A stretch of DNA of 64,000 nucleotides from Arthrobacter sp. CAU 1506 (GTDB lineage Bacteria; Actinomycetota; Actinomycetes; Actinomycetales; Micrococcaceae), in contig NZ_SUKC01000002.1 of the NCBI RefSeq assembly GCF_005047635.1, forward strand, positions 186,001 through 250,000, written 5' to 3'. Each line of letters opens with the position of its first letter. Positions within the stretch are counted from its first letter, which is position 1. Shown one piece after another: positions 35,335 through 44,661 of this stretch. Position numbers and translations under genes: made by a program. The notes under the pieces were generated by a model, which did not search any database, was not told the origin of the DNA, and worked only from the letters and a program-made list of their open reading frames with translations.

Positions 35335-38300
35335 TTAGCCTTCCCTCGTCGCGTCGTCGCCCGACCCTCGGTTGGGGCCGGTGACCTTGTCGCTGCCGGT
35401 CTCGGGCGTCACCCCGGCGCGGGCCCGATAGTCGGCCACCAAGGACAGGAGTTCGGGCCCCTGCGGCCGACGACCCGGGATGATGTCGCACGATCCGACT
35501 TTGGATTCCTGGATCTGCACGTTCGGGTCAAGTGTCACTCCGAGCAGATCGTTGGCCGCATCGCCGCTGACGACGGCGTCACCGCCGACTCCCCAATGGT
35601 AGGGCAGCCCGATCTGGTGCATCGTTCGCCCTCCGACCACCAACGGCCTCACCCGGTCGGTGACGAGTACCTTGGCCTCGATGGCGGCCCGTGGCGAGAT
35701 GATGGTTGCCCAGCCGTAGGGTTCCAATCCGCGTTCGGCCGCCAGTTCCGGGGATACTTCGCAGAACATCTCCGGCTGCAGCTCGGAGAGGTACGGCAGC
35801 CATCGGCTCATGCCGCCGGCTGTGTGGTGTTCGGTCAACCGGTATGTCGTGAAGACGTACGGGTAGATGTCCACCCCGGGTGTGCCCGCACTGGGTGCGC
35901 TGAGGTTGTCTTCGCGCGGATAGATCAGCCGGGCCGGGTTCTGCTGCTGCCGGTAGAGCGGGTTGGCCACCGGGGACTCCTGCGGCTCATAGTGGGTCGG
36001 CAGCGGACCGTCCACCATGCCTTTCGGCGCGAACAGCCATCCTTTGCCGTCGGCTTGCATGATGAAGGGGTCGTCCCCGGCCAGCGCGGCCGCGCCGCCG
36101 AGGGATATATCGGGGCGGCTTCCCGGAGCGCGATCTACCGGGAAGTCGGGGACGTCCTCCCCCGTCCACCGGTTTTGCTCCTGGTCCCACCAGATGTACT
36201 TCTTGCGTTCGCTCCACGGCTTTCCCTCGGGGTCCGCGGAGGCGCGGTTGTAGAGAATGCGGCGATTGGCAGGCCAGGCCCAGCCCCATTCGGCGGCGAC
36301 TGGCCCTTGTTCCTGGCCGGGCTTTCGGTCCGCGGCGTGGTTAATGCCGTCCGCGTACACGCCGGTATAGATCCAGCATCCGCCATCCGTCGAGCCGTCG
36401 GGCCGCATCTCGGTGTACGACGAGAGAGGCTGGCCGGCCTTGGGGCCACTGAGGTGGCGGCCGTTGATTTCAGCCAGCACTGCCTCGCCGTCAGGCTCGC
36501 CATTTTCATCGGTGGGATAGTCCCAGGTCAAATCCAGCAGCGGCCGGTCCCGTTCATCGGTCGAGTCCGCAAGCTTGGCCCGGATGCGCTTGCCCAGCTC
36601 ATAGAAGAACTGCAGTTCGCTCTGGCAGTCGCCCGGCGGCCGGACAGCCTGGTGCCGCCATTGCAGCAGTCGCTGGGTCTGTGTGAAGGAGCCTGCCTTT
36701 TCCACATGGGTCGCCGCCGGCAAGAAGAAGACCTCGGTACCGATGTCCTCGGTGCGCAGCTCGCCCGAAGCGATCTCCGGACCGTCCTTCCACCATGTGG
36801 CCGACTCAATGAGGTTGAGATCGCGTACCACCAGCCACTTCAGATGGGACATACCAAGGCGCTGCATCCGGCCATTGGCGGAACCGATGGCCGGGTTCTG
36901 GCCAAAGATGAAGTAGCCGTCTACCTCATCGGCAAGCATGTTCATGACCGTTTGGTAGGTACCGTGCGGACCGTCAATCCGGGGCAGGTACCCGTAGGCC
37001 CAGTCCGAGTCTTCGTTGGCGGCGTCGCCCCACCAGGCTTTGAGCAAGCTGATGGTGTAGGCGTCCGCGTCTGCCCAGAAGCCCTTCTGCTCCTTGGACG
37101 CGATGCCGTCGCAGTATTCGCTCAGCGTCTCAATGCCGGCCTTCGGCATGGGGAGGTATCCGGGCAACAGGTTGAACAGCGTGGGGATGTCGGTGGAGCC
37201 CTGGATGCTGGCATGGCCGCGCAGCGCCATGATGCCGCCGCCAGGCCGCCCCACGTTGCCCAGCAAAAGCTGCAGGATCGCCGCGGTCCGGATGAACTGC
37301 GCACCCACGGTGTGCTGGGTCCAGCCGACGGCATATGCAAAGCAGGTGGTCCGGTCGCGGCCGGAGTTCTCTGTGACGGCCCGCGCCAGGTAGTCAAAAT
37401 CCGCCAGCGAGATGCCGCAGGCATCCCGGACCATTTCCGGGGTGTAGCGCGAGTAGTGGCGCTTCAGGATCTGGAACACTGTCCGCGGGTGCTCGAGGGT
37501 CGGGTCCTGCACAAACTCAGGGCGCCCCATCGGCGGACCGCCGCTGCCATACTGATCCCCGGCGGCCCGGGCGGCGGTATCGGCGCCGTGTTCGTGTCCG
37601 TGTTCTGCCGACTCTTCTGTCTCTGACTTCCGCTCATAAGCCCAGGACGCCAGATTGTAGTGGCCCGTTTCTGGCTCAAATCCGGAGAACAACCCGTCCA
37701 GATCTTCGGTGTCACGGAACTCTTCGTTCACCAGCGTTGCCGCGTTCGTATAGGCAAGGACATATTCCCTGAACCACAGATCGTTGCTGATCACATGGTT
37801 GATCAGGGCACCCAGAAGCACGATGTCCGAACCGGCGCGGATCGGGACGTGCTTGTCGGCCACCGCGCTGGTGCGGGTGAATCGCGGATCCACATGGATG
37901 ACCTTCGCGCCACGTGCCTTGGCCTCCGTCACCCACTGGTAACCGACGGGATGGCACTCGGCCATGTTTGAACCCTGAATCACAATGCAGTCAGCATTGG
38001 CCATGTCCTGAAGCGATTGCGTCGCTCCGCCGCGTCCAAAGGAGGTACCCAAACTGGGAACCGTGGCGGAGTGTCAAATGCGTGCTTGGTTTTCCAGTTG
38101 GATGGCGCCCGCTGCGGTGAAGAGTTTTTTGATCAGATAGTTCTCTTCATTGTCCAGCGTGGCCCCGCCCAACCCCGCGATGCCCATGGTCCGCCGGAGC
38201 GGACGACCGTGCTCATCGTTTTGCTGCCAATTGTTCCGGCGCGCTTCGAGGAACCTCTCGGCCACCATCTCGACGGCGGTGTCCAGGTCCAGATGCTGCC

Positions 38301-38640
38301 AGTCCTTGGCATGGGGTGCCCGATACAGCACCTGCGTCTCCCGGCTCGGCGCATTGACCAGCTGCTCGCTCGCTGACCCCTTGGGGCAGAGCCGACCCCG
38401 GGAAATCGGCGAATCCGGGTCGCCTTCGATCTGGACGACCTTCTCATCCTTGACGAAAACTCGCTGGCCGCATCCCACTGCGCAATAGGGGCACACGCTT
38501 TGCACCACCCGGTCCGCGGTGGACGTTCGCGGAGCAATATCGCGGGTTCGGGGCGAGGTGACGGCCCCGCCCCGCCCGAGAGAATCACTCGTCCGGAACT
38601 GCCGTACAACCGGCCACTCCAGATAGCTGAACCGCGACAT
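35335..38640 (-). CDS. fdhA: Selenocysteine-containing formate dehydrogenase catalytic subunit
   Basis: Molybdopterin oxidoreductase oxidising formate to CO2. An in-frame UGA at 38074-38076 (residue 189) splits the frame; reading through it joins ENQARI-Sec-HSATVPSLGTSFGRGG, which aligns with the Sec-HGPTVASLAPTFGRG region of E. coli FdnG, so it encodes selenocysteine. The N-terminal [4Fe-4S] site (CPYCAVGCGQR and GRLCPKG) precedes it. 1101 aa in total. The N-terminus shows no twin-arginine signal, so a cytoplasmic location is likely. A SECIS hairpin follows the UGA. Automated callers would split this into two genes of 188 and 905 aa. It heads the fdhA-fdhB-nrfD operon. Confidence 0.95.
38044..38076 (-). 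promoter_or_regulatory. SECIS hairpin directing selenocysteine at UGA
   Basis: On the minus strand, UGA (38076-38074) is followed by 11 nt and then GGUUCCCAGUUUGGGUACC (38062-38044). This folds as GGU/ACC, an unpaired U, CCC/GGG and a five-base AGUUU loop. E. coli fdhF also has 11 nt from UGA to a GGUU stem with a bulged U and a GU in the loop, the features SelB recognises. The hairpin lies within the coding frame, as in all bacterial SECIS elements. Confidence 0.88.
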
Positions 38641-38779
38641 GCGCCCACCCTAACCCAAACAATGCACGGGCAACAGGGGCGCTACGGCGCCTTAGCGGGC
38701 AGCCCTCAAAGTCCCGTCCGCCGAACCGCAGGCTTATCCGTTCCAGGAAACCTCGGAACGCTGGGATGGCACCGCACAC

Positions 38780-39148
38780 CTACATCCACAGGACACCGTC
38801 TTCCCGGAATTCCCGGATGCGGTGGGCCGTCATCCTGCCCAGCAGCTCAGTTGGAACCGGTCCCGAATACGGCAGCTTGATGGAACCCTTGCCAGTCTGG
38901 AAACCGGCAAGTTCAGCGGTAAACGCCTGCAAGGTGCTGGGCGTGAAAACAAAATTTGCGTGTTGTTGGTAGCCGGCGAAGATGAACATGATGGTTCCGT
39001 CCAGGGAGTAGGCCGGACTTCCCCACTTCAACCCTTCATCGGCCTGCGGAACCTGGGTACGGCTCAGCTGGCGGAGTTCGGCCAACCGCCGACTGGCCTC
39101 TTCAGGGAACGATTCGAGGTATTCGTCAACGGTTTGCGGCTTGTTCAC
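38780..39148 (-). CDS. DUF1801 family protein (YdhG-like)
   Basis: 122 aa from a GTG at 39148, with AAAGAGG about 12 bases upstream. Family hallmarks: TVDEYLESFPEEASRRLAEL at the N-terminus, EGLKWGSPAYSLDG, then MFIFAGYQQHANFVF and GSIKLPYSGPVP. The fold is the one once called iron chaperone; the biochemical role is not settled. A possible small frame ends five bases upstream and may be co-transcribed. Confidence 0.85.
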   Translation of the reverse strand: MNKPQTVDEYLESFPEEASRRLAELRQLSRTQVPQADEGLKWGSPAYSLDGTIMFIFAGYQQHANFVFTPSTLQAFTAELAGFQTGKGSIKLPYSGPVPTELLGRMTAHRIREFREDGVLWM

Positions 39149-39152
39149 GCTC

Positions 39153-39398
39153 TCAACGTACCTCTTTCCAGACAGCCAGCATCGATTCGACGGCCTCCAG
39201 ATGCATCGTTGCCGCGTCCACTCCCCCGTCCGATACGGGCAGCCCGGCCCACCACCGACGGGCCTGAATTTCGATGCGGGAACCGGCAAGATATTCACAG
39301 CAGGCGTCGTGCGGTCCATACTCGAACACGTACAGGGCATCCGCACGGCGGAGCCGCCCCTGGCACAGGGCTCCGGCGGCAGATGCAGGCGCGAACAT
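39153..39398 (-). CDS. Possible small protein upstream of the DUF1801 gene
   Basis: 81-codon frame ending five bases before the DUF1801 start. The second half (ALYVFEYGPHDACCEYLAG and EAVESMLAVWKEV) has normal protein composition for this genome, but the first 20 residues overlap the upstream region of the divergent permease and there is no clear ribosome binding site. The true start may be a GTG within the frame (VFEYGPHDA). Low confidence. Confidence 0.35.
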   Translation of the reverse strand: MFAPASAAGALCQGRLRRADALYVFEYGPHDACCEYLAGSRIEIQARRWWAGLPVSDGGVDAATMHLEAVESMLAVWKEVR

Positions 39399-39409
39399 CG
39401 GAGTCCGGC

Positions 39410-40852
39410 ATGTCCATTTGGAGCGGTTCCCAATCCATCCTCAGGCGCAAACCGATTACCGAGATGGTGGAGGAAAGCGGGGAAAGCCATCTTTCCAAAA
39501 GCCTGGGCCTGTGGCAGCTGACCGCGATCGGCGTCGGCGGGATCATCGGCATCGGCATCTTCACGCTCGCCGGGCTGGTGGCCAACGGCGGCGGCGAGGC
39601 TCCGCCGGTCGGTCCGGCAGTTCTCATTTCCTTCCTCATCGCCGGCCTTGCCAGCGCCGCGGCAGCACTGTCGTACGCAGAATTCGCCGGCATGATCCCG
39701 TTTGCCGGCTCCGCCTATACCTATGGCTATGTGGCGCTCGGGGAACTCATCGGCTGGTTCATCGGCTGGGACCTGCTGCTGGAATACACGGCCATCGTCG
39801 CCGTCGTTGCCATTGGCATTTCGGGCTATTTCAGCGCCTTCATGGAGGGCATCGGCGTCCAGATACCGGCTTGGATGGAGGGCACGGGCGACACGGTCGA
39901 GGGCGGCGTGATCAATGTGCCGGCCATTGTGGTGTGCTTGCTGATCGCTTGGATCCTCAGCCGCGGTACCCGCACCTTCGGCCGGTTCGAGCTGATAGCG
40001 GTGGGGCTGAAGATCGCGCTGATCCTCTTCATCATTGGGCTGGGCTTCTTCTTTGTGAACCCGGGAAATTACACCCCGTTCATGCCCTCGGGGTTTGGTC
40101 CGGTGCTGGCCGGGGCAGCCACCGTCTTCTTCGCGGTCTTCGGCTATGACGCCATGAGCACGGCGGCGGAGGAATCCGTGGACGGCAAGAAGTACATGCC
40201 CAAGGCGATCCTGCTCTCACTGGGCATCGCGATGACGTTATACGTGCTGGCCACCCTGGTGTTGACCGGCATGCAGAACTACACAGACATCAATCCGACC
40301 GCAGGGTTTGCGTCCGCCTTTGAGTCGGTCGGGCTGCCGGCTGTGGCCACGATCATTTCCGCCTTTGCCGTGGTATCGATCCTGACCGTGATGCTCACCT
40401 TCCTGCTCGGCGTGACCCGCGTCTGGTTCTCGATGAGCCGCGACGGACTGCTGCCGGCCTGGTTCTCCGCCACGGACCGGCGCGGCACTCCGCAGCGGGT
40501 GACCTGGATCGCCGGCATCGCGGCAGCGCTGCTGGCCGGAGTGTTCCCCATCCGGGCCGTGGCGGACCTGACGAACATCGGCATCCTGGCCGCCTTCGTG
40601 GTAGTCAGTATCGCCGTCATCGTGCTGCGGCGTACCCGGCCGGATGTGCCGCGCAGCTTCCGGCTCCCGCTGATGCCCGTGGTCCCTGCCTTCGGCGTCC
40701 TCGCCTCCTTGTTCCTGATGTTCCAGTTGCACTGGGAAACCTGGCTGCGCTTTGCGGTCTGGCTGATCATCGGTCTGGTCATCTACATCTTCTACAGCCG
40801 CAAGCACTCGCTCATGAACCCGGACAGTCCCCGCCACAGAGCCGTGCAGTGA
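39410..40852 (+). CDS. APC family basic amino acid/polyamine-type permease
   Basis: 480-aa transporter of the CAT/YfnA-like branch: GIGGIIGIGIFTL-type entry helix (here IGVGGIIGIGIFTLAG), AALSYAEFAGMIPFAGSAYTY, GYDAMSTAAEESVDGKKYMP and RVWFSMSRDGLLPAWF. About 12 membrane segments. The start at 39410 (MSIWSGSQSI) is chosen from the family pattern; an in-frame ATG at 39383 is possible. Cationic amino acids are likely substrates by family. Stand-alone gene. Confidence 0.9.
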   Translation: MSIWSGSQSILRRKPITEMVEESGESHLSKSLGLWQLTAIGVGGIIGIGIFTLAGLVANGGGEAPPVGPAVLISFLIAGLASAAAALSYAEFAGMIPFAGSAYTYGYVALGELIGWFIGWDLLLEYTAIVAVVAIGISGYFSAFMEGIGVQIPAWMEGTGDTVEGGVINVPAIVVCLLIAWILSRGTRTFGRFELIAVGLKIALILFIIGLGFFFVNPGNYTPFMPSGFGPVLAGAATVFFAVFGYDAMSTAAEESVDGKKYMPKAILLSLGIAMTLYVLATLVLTGMQNYTDINPTAGFASAFESVGLPAVATIISAFAVVSILTVMLTFLLGVTRVWFSMSRDGLLPAWFSATDRRGTPQRVTWIAGIAAALLAGVFPIRAVADLTNIGILAAFVVVSIAVIVLRRTRPDVPRSFRLPLMPVVPAFGVLASLFLMFQLHWETWLRFAVWLIIGLVIYIFYSRKHSLMNPDSPRHRAVQ

Positions 40853-40945
40853 GCTGGCGGCCCGGACCTGTATGGCCGGCAGCATGTCGGACGGGTCAGC
40901 TGAAGAAGCGAATAGGAATACGGATTGAGAAAGGGGTGGCCCGTC

Positions 40946-41458
40946 ATGGGCGCTGAGGAGGCTCCACGGCTCACCGTCGTGCAGCCCGGGGAAGGACGCC
41001 AAGGCAGCCTTGGAAGCATCGGGGTTGTTTTCAAACTGTTCGGCGAACACACCAACGAGCAGATCTCGATCGTGGAGCACCCGTTCCCGGTCGGGGCTTT
41101 GGTTCCGCCGCACTTGCATACCCGCGAGGATGAGTATTCGATCGTCCTCGAAGGCGAGATCGGATTCCGCTCCGGTGAGCGGGAGGCCGTACTGGGCGCA
41201 GGTGGCTACATCACCAAGCCGCGCGGAGAACTGCACACCATGTGGAACGCAGGCAAGGTTCCGGCGAGGATGATCGAAGTGATCAGCCCGGCCGGGTTCG
41301 AGCACTTCTTCTGGGCAGTGGCCGATGAGCTTGAAGCCGGGGAACCAACTGATCCGGACGCCATCGGCAAACTGGCAGCCGAGTACGGCCTCCAGTTCGG
41401 CGAGGCGCCCTGGTTGCCCGGCATCATAGCCCGGTACGGCCTGACTCCTCCGATGTGA
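40946..41458 (+). CDS. Cupin domain protein
   Basis: 170 aa with a single conserved-barrel domain. The first cupin motif is recognisable as PPHLHTREDEYSIVLEGEIGF (two His and a Glu for metal) and the second as KPRGELHTMWNAG with a His. The ATG at 40946 has GAAAGGGG about ten bases upstream. The C-terminal tail (DPDAIGKLAAEYGLQFGEAP) is shared with quercetinase-like small cupins. Enzyme activity cannot be assigned. Monocistronic. Confidence 0.85.
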   Translation: MGAEEAPRLTVVQPGEGRQGSLGSIGVVFKLFGEHTNEQISIVEHPFPVGALVPPHLHTREDEYSIVLEGEIGFRSGEREAVLGAGGYITKPRGELHTMWNAGKVPARMIEVISPAGFEHFFWAVADELEAGEPTDPDAIGKLAAEYGLQFGEAPWLPGIIARYGLTPPM

Positions 41459-41543
41459 TGCGAAGGTCCGCGGACACACCGGATTTCGTTAGATCCCCAG
41501 ATCAGCCAGGGCAGCGCGGAACGCAGAGACCGACAGTTGCCGC

Positions 41544-42641
41544 TCATCGATCCGGCAGCGAATAGCGGGCCTCGATGTTGCCGATTTTCCAGTACGCGAC
41601 CGCGGCCAGCCAGGTTGCCGCGAACAGCGCGCAGATCAGGAAACCAAAGTTCTCCAAGTTCACGGACGCGATCCAGGCCACGGGACCGCTATCTACCTGC
41701 ATTCTCTCGGCCACCAGTCCCAGTAGTCCTACGCCGGCGACAAGGAAAGCCACCAGGACGGACGTACCGGTGACCATGAGGTTGTAGTACACCTTCCGGA
41801 CCGGGCGCGCGTAGGCCCACTGGTAGGCCCGGTGCATGAAGATGCCATCGAGTGTGTCGAACAACGTCATGCCGGCGGTGAACAGGACCGGCAGAACGAG
41901 GACCACATACCAAGGTGCGGTGAGGGCGGCACTGCCGCCGATGACAAACAGGCCAATCGTCGTTGCCGTATCGAACCCCAGCCCGAACAACACACCGACG
42001 GGGTACATCTTCCATGGCCGATCGATCTGTCGAGCAAGCGGGGCCAACACCCGGTTAAGGAGCCCGCGGTTTTGCAGCAGGTCCTCGACTTCGGCTTCGT
42101 TGTATTCGCCGCTCCTCAGCTGGCGGAAGACACGGGCGATCCCGATGAAGGAATACAGGTTCAATGTACCGATCAGCAGCAGGAACAGGCCGGAGACGAT
42201 GACACCCCAAACTCCGGTTACGGAAGCCAGCAGCGAATCGCCGTCGGAAATCTGGTCGGCCAGGCTATGCAGCCCGGCGGCCAGCAGCGTGACAGCAACG
42301 ATCACGACGGTCGAATGCCCCAAGGCGAACCAGAAGCCCACGGACACCGGCCGGCTGCCCTCCCCCACCAGCTTGCGCGTTGTGTTGTCCACGGCTGCAA
42401 TATGGTCGGCGTCAAACGCGTGGCGCGCCCCCAAAATGAAAGCAGTAAACGCCAGTCCGAGCCCGAAGGGCGCCCGGTCGGCCACTTCGTAGTGCCCGGG
42501 TAAGACGACGGCGAAGAACATGCCCCACCCGGTGACCATCAGGAACGCAATCACCGAGGCCATGCCCAAGACACTGCGCCGGCTGCCAGCCGCTTGTCTT
42601 TGGAGGTGGCGTTTCACGATGTCCTGCCACTCTGGCCGCAT
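41544..42641 (-). CDS. NiCoT family nickel/cobalt transporter
   Basis: 365-aa high-affinity transporter with eight membrane segments. The diagnostic motif HAFDADHIAAVDNTTRKL (HX4DH) lies in helix II, LGFDTATTIGLF in the middle and GMTLFDTLDGIFM after it. Nickel could supply hydrogenase or urease and cobalt could supply B12; neither client is in this window. It is divergent from the DHFR-like gene across 257 bases that show no B12 box. Confidence 0.93.
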   Translation of the reverse strand: MRPEWQDIVKRHLQRQAAGSRRSVLGMASVIAFLMVTGWGMFFAVVLPGHYEVADRAPFGLGLAFTAFILGARHAFDADHIAAVDNTTRKLVGEGSRPVSVGFWFALGHSTVVIVAVTLLAAGLHSLADQISDGDSLLASVTGVWGVIVSGLFLLLIGTLNLYSFIGIARVFRQLRSGEYNEAEVEDLLQNRGLLNRVLAPLARQIDRPWKMYPVGVLFGLGFDTATTIGLFVIGGSAALTAPWYVVLVLPVLFTAGMTLFDTLDGIFMHRAYQWAYARPVRKVYYNLMVTGTSVLVAFLVAGVGLLGLVAERMQVDSGPVAWIASVNLENFGFLICALFAATWLAAVAYWKIGNIEARYSLPDR

Positions 42642-42898
42642 AGCGGCCTCGTCTAGGGAACGTCAATGGAGCATTTCCGCCCAGAATGCAGAGCACGCTT
42701 TGCCGTGTCAAGAGGCCGCGTTGCCTCCTCGACGGTGCGCTTTCACCCCGCTGCGGCTTCACCGCCCACCCGGTCCCCAAGGCGGCAACTGCATCGAACC
42801 ATCAACCGGCGCGCGGGGCCTGGGGAATCCTTCTTGACGCATTCGGAGCCTCCAGTATCGTGATGGCAATCGACAAGCACTGACGACTTGGAGTACCG

Positions 42899-43543
42899 AT
42901 GGCCGTTCGCGTTGACCTCAACATCTCGCTGGATGGGTTCGCCACCACGACGGATCAAACCCCGGAGAATCCCTTTGGCGACGACTGGCCCCGCCTGGTC
43001 GACGCGTATGCCGCGACCAGGACCTTCCGCGAGCGCGTCCTGCACGACACGTCAGGCCAGGGCACGACCGGCGTGGACGACCAGTATGCGAAGGCGTACT
43101 TCGCTGACACCGGAGCGGAGATCATGGGCGCGGGGATGTTCGGCCTGCACAACTTTCCTGACGACCCGGACTGGCGCGGGTGGTGGGGCGACGAGCCCCC
43201 ATTCCGGATCCCGGTCTTCGTGCTCACGCATCGAGTCCCACGGCCCTCGATCGAGATGACCGGCGGCACCATATTCCATTTCCTCTCCGCAACGCCACAG
43301 GAAGCGCTCGACCGGGCATTGGAAGCCGCCGGCGGCAAGGACGTCCGTGTTGGCGGCGGAGCGACCGTCGTGCGCGACTTCCTGAAGGCCGGGCTCGTCG
43401 ATCAACTCCACGTGGCGATCGCTCCGATCATTCTCGGCCGCGGCATCCGCCTCTGGGACGACCTGCGCGGCCTGGAAACCGGCTACAACGTGGCCGCCGA
43501 AACTGCGGAGAGCGGCACGGTCCACCTGACATTCCGGCGCTAG
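42899..43543 (+). CDS. Dihydrofolate reductase-like protein (RibD C-terminal fold)
   Basis: 214 aa. VDLNISLDGFATTTDQ opens the fold, GRGWWGDEPPF-type residues follow the first helix, and GGKDVRVGGGATVVRDFL is the NADPH-binding Gly-rich motif. RibD_C proteins of this size are common in soil actinobacteria and rarely have a known substrate; it is not the essential FolA. Confidence 0.85.
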   Translation: MAVRVDLNISLDGFATTTDQTPENPFGDDWPRLVDAYAATRTFRERVLHDTSGQGTTGVDDQYAKAYFADTGAEIMGAGMFGLHNFPDDPDWRGWWGDEPPFRIPVFVLTHRVPRPSIEMTGGTIFHFLSATPQEALDRALEAAGGKDVRVGGGATVVRDFLKAGLVDQLHVAIAPIILGRGIRLWDDLRGLETGYNVAAETAESGTVHLTFRR

Positions 43544-43591
43544 GCCGCACCTCACGTCCGGATGCAAGAAGAGCCAACGCTGGCTGAGCGC

Positions 43592-44029
43592 TCAATTCTT
43601 CTTCAGTTCCTCAGCGAGCATCACGATGATGCCGCTGGGGCCGCGGACGTAGGTGAGCTTATAGACGTCCTCATAGGTGGCCACACCGCGAAGCGGGCGG
43701 CAGCCGTGCTTCGCGGCGATCTCCAGGGCCTCGTCCAAGTCATCGACCGAGAACGCGACCCGGTGCATGCCAATCTCGTTGGGCCGCGTGGGCGCCGTCT
43801 CGATCGCATCGGGGTGGATGTACTCGAAGAGCTCGAGCTGGCCGTGGCCGTCCGGGGTTTGCAGCATCGCGATCTTGGCATGGTTGCCATCAAGCCCGAC
43901 GGCGGTGTCGGTCCATTCACCGCTGACCGTGTCACGGCCGATAACCGAAAGACCCAGGTCGGTGAAAAAAGCGATCGTGGCGTCGAGGTCCCGGACTGCG
44001 ATGGCGACGTTCTCAAGTTTGATGGCCAT
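43592..44029 (-). CDS. VOC family protein (glyoxalase/dioxygenase fold)
   Basis: 145 aa with paired beta-alpha-beta modules: KLENVAIAVRDLDATIAFFT at the start and MHRVAFSVDDLDEALEIAAK in the second half, then GPSGIIVMLAEEL. The ATG at 44029 follows a TAACAT box by seven bases (leaderless type); nine bases further out a second ATG is possible. Substrate unknown. Confidence 0.85.
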   Translation of the reverse strand: MAIKLENVAIAVRDLDATIAFFTDLGLSVIGRDTVSGEWTDTAVGLDGNHAKIAMLQTPDGHGQLELFEYIHPDAIETAPTRPNEIGMHRVAFSVDDLDEALEIAAKHGCRPLRGVATYEDVYKLTYVRGPSGIIVMLAEELKKN

Positions 44030-44104
44030 GCGCGTCATGTTAGCCAGCCGAGAGCACACCCGTGAAGGCCCTGCTTCGCGCCGGTGTTGCGGGACAATAA
44101 ACGC

Positions 44105-44545
44105 GTGGACGACCTGCATGTGCCCCCGGGACCCGGCGTGCCCGGCGGACTCCGCATACCGGCAGCAGAGCTGCTGGAGCAGTTCTCGCGAGCCTCCGGA
44201 CCCGGCGGCCAGAGCGTCAATACGGCCGACTCCCGCGTGCAGCTGAGTCTCGACCTAGGCACCACAACAGCACTGAGCGACGTCCAGCGCGAACGCGCCC
44301 TCGACCGGCTCTCGGAGCGGATTTCGGGCACGGTGCTCACGATCAGCGCCTCCGAGCACCGCTCCCAGCGGCTCAACCGGACCGCGGCCAGGCAACGCCT
44401 TGTCGCACTCCTCCGCGACGCATTGGCTCCCACAACGGTGCGGCGACCGAGCCGGCCCACCCGTGGCTCACAGCGTCGTCGGCTTGCAGGTAAACGGTTG
44501 CGCTCCGAGACCAAGCGCAATCGCCGGCGCCCAGAGGCCGAGTGA
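44105..44545 (+). CDS. arfB: Peptidyl-tRNA hydrolase ArfB (YaeJ family)
   Basis: 146 aa from a GTG at 44105. It contains the release-factor GGQ motif in SGPGGQSVNTADSRVQL and a basic C-terminal tail (RRRLAGKRLRSETKRNRRRP) that enters the empty mRNA channel. It rescues stalled ribosomes. It is divergent from the VOC gene across 75 bases. Confidence 0.93.
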   Translation: MDDLHVPPGPGVPGGLRIPAAELLEQFSRASGPGGQSVNTADSRVQLSLDLGTTTALSDVQRERALDRLSERISGTVLTISASEHRSQRLNRTAARQRLVALLRDALAPTTVRRPSRPTRGSQRRRLAGKRLRSETKRNRRRPEAE

Positions 44546-44560
44546 CCTTCTCTGTTAGCG

Positions 44561-44589
44561 GGATCACCTGGCAGTCAGTTTGGTGATCC
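44561..44589. terminator. Hairpin between convergent arfB and cydB
   Basis: GGATCACC (44561-44568) pairs with GGTGATCC (44582-44589), 8 bp, 13-nt loop. There is no clear T-run. Position between convergent genes suggests a terminator. Confidence 0.5.
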
Positions 44590-44661
44590 GACCTGCCCTG
44601 GCCCACCCTCCAGTCGATACCCTGTCAACCGCTTGGCTTGCTGGCCACCTCGCCAGTGCAG

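Noticed and set aside
35095-37626. 843-codon plus-strand frame antisense to the formate dehydrogenase subunits
   Set aside because: It mirrors the codon structure of fdhA and fdhB; no domain or start signal. A shadow.
38053-38076. Reading the formate dehydrogenase as two genes separated by a nonsense or frameshift mutation
   Set aside because: The frames are in phase, the codon is UGA at the known Sec position, a SECIS hairpin follows at the right distance and the full sel gene set is next door.
42642-42898. Cobalamin or nickel riboswitch ahead of the NiCoT gene
   Set aside because: No B12 box or NiCo-like stem arrangement was found by eye on the minus strand; only a TTGACA -35-like hexamer.
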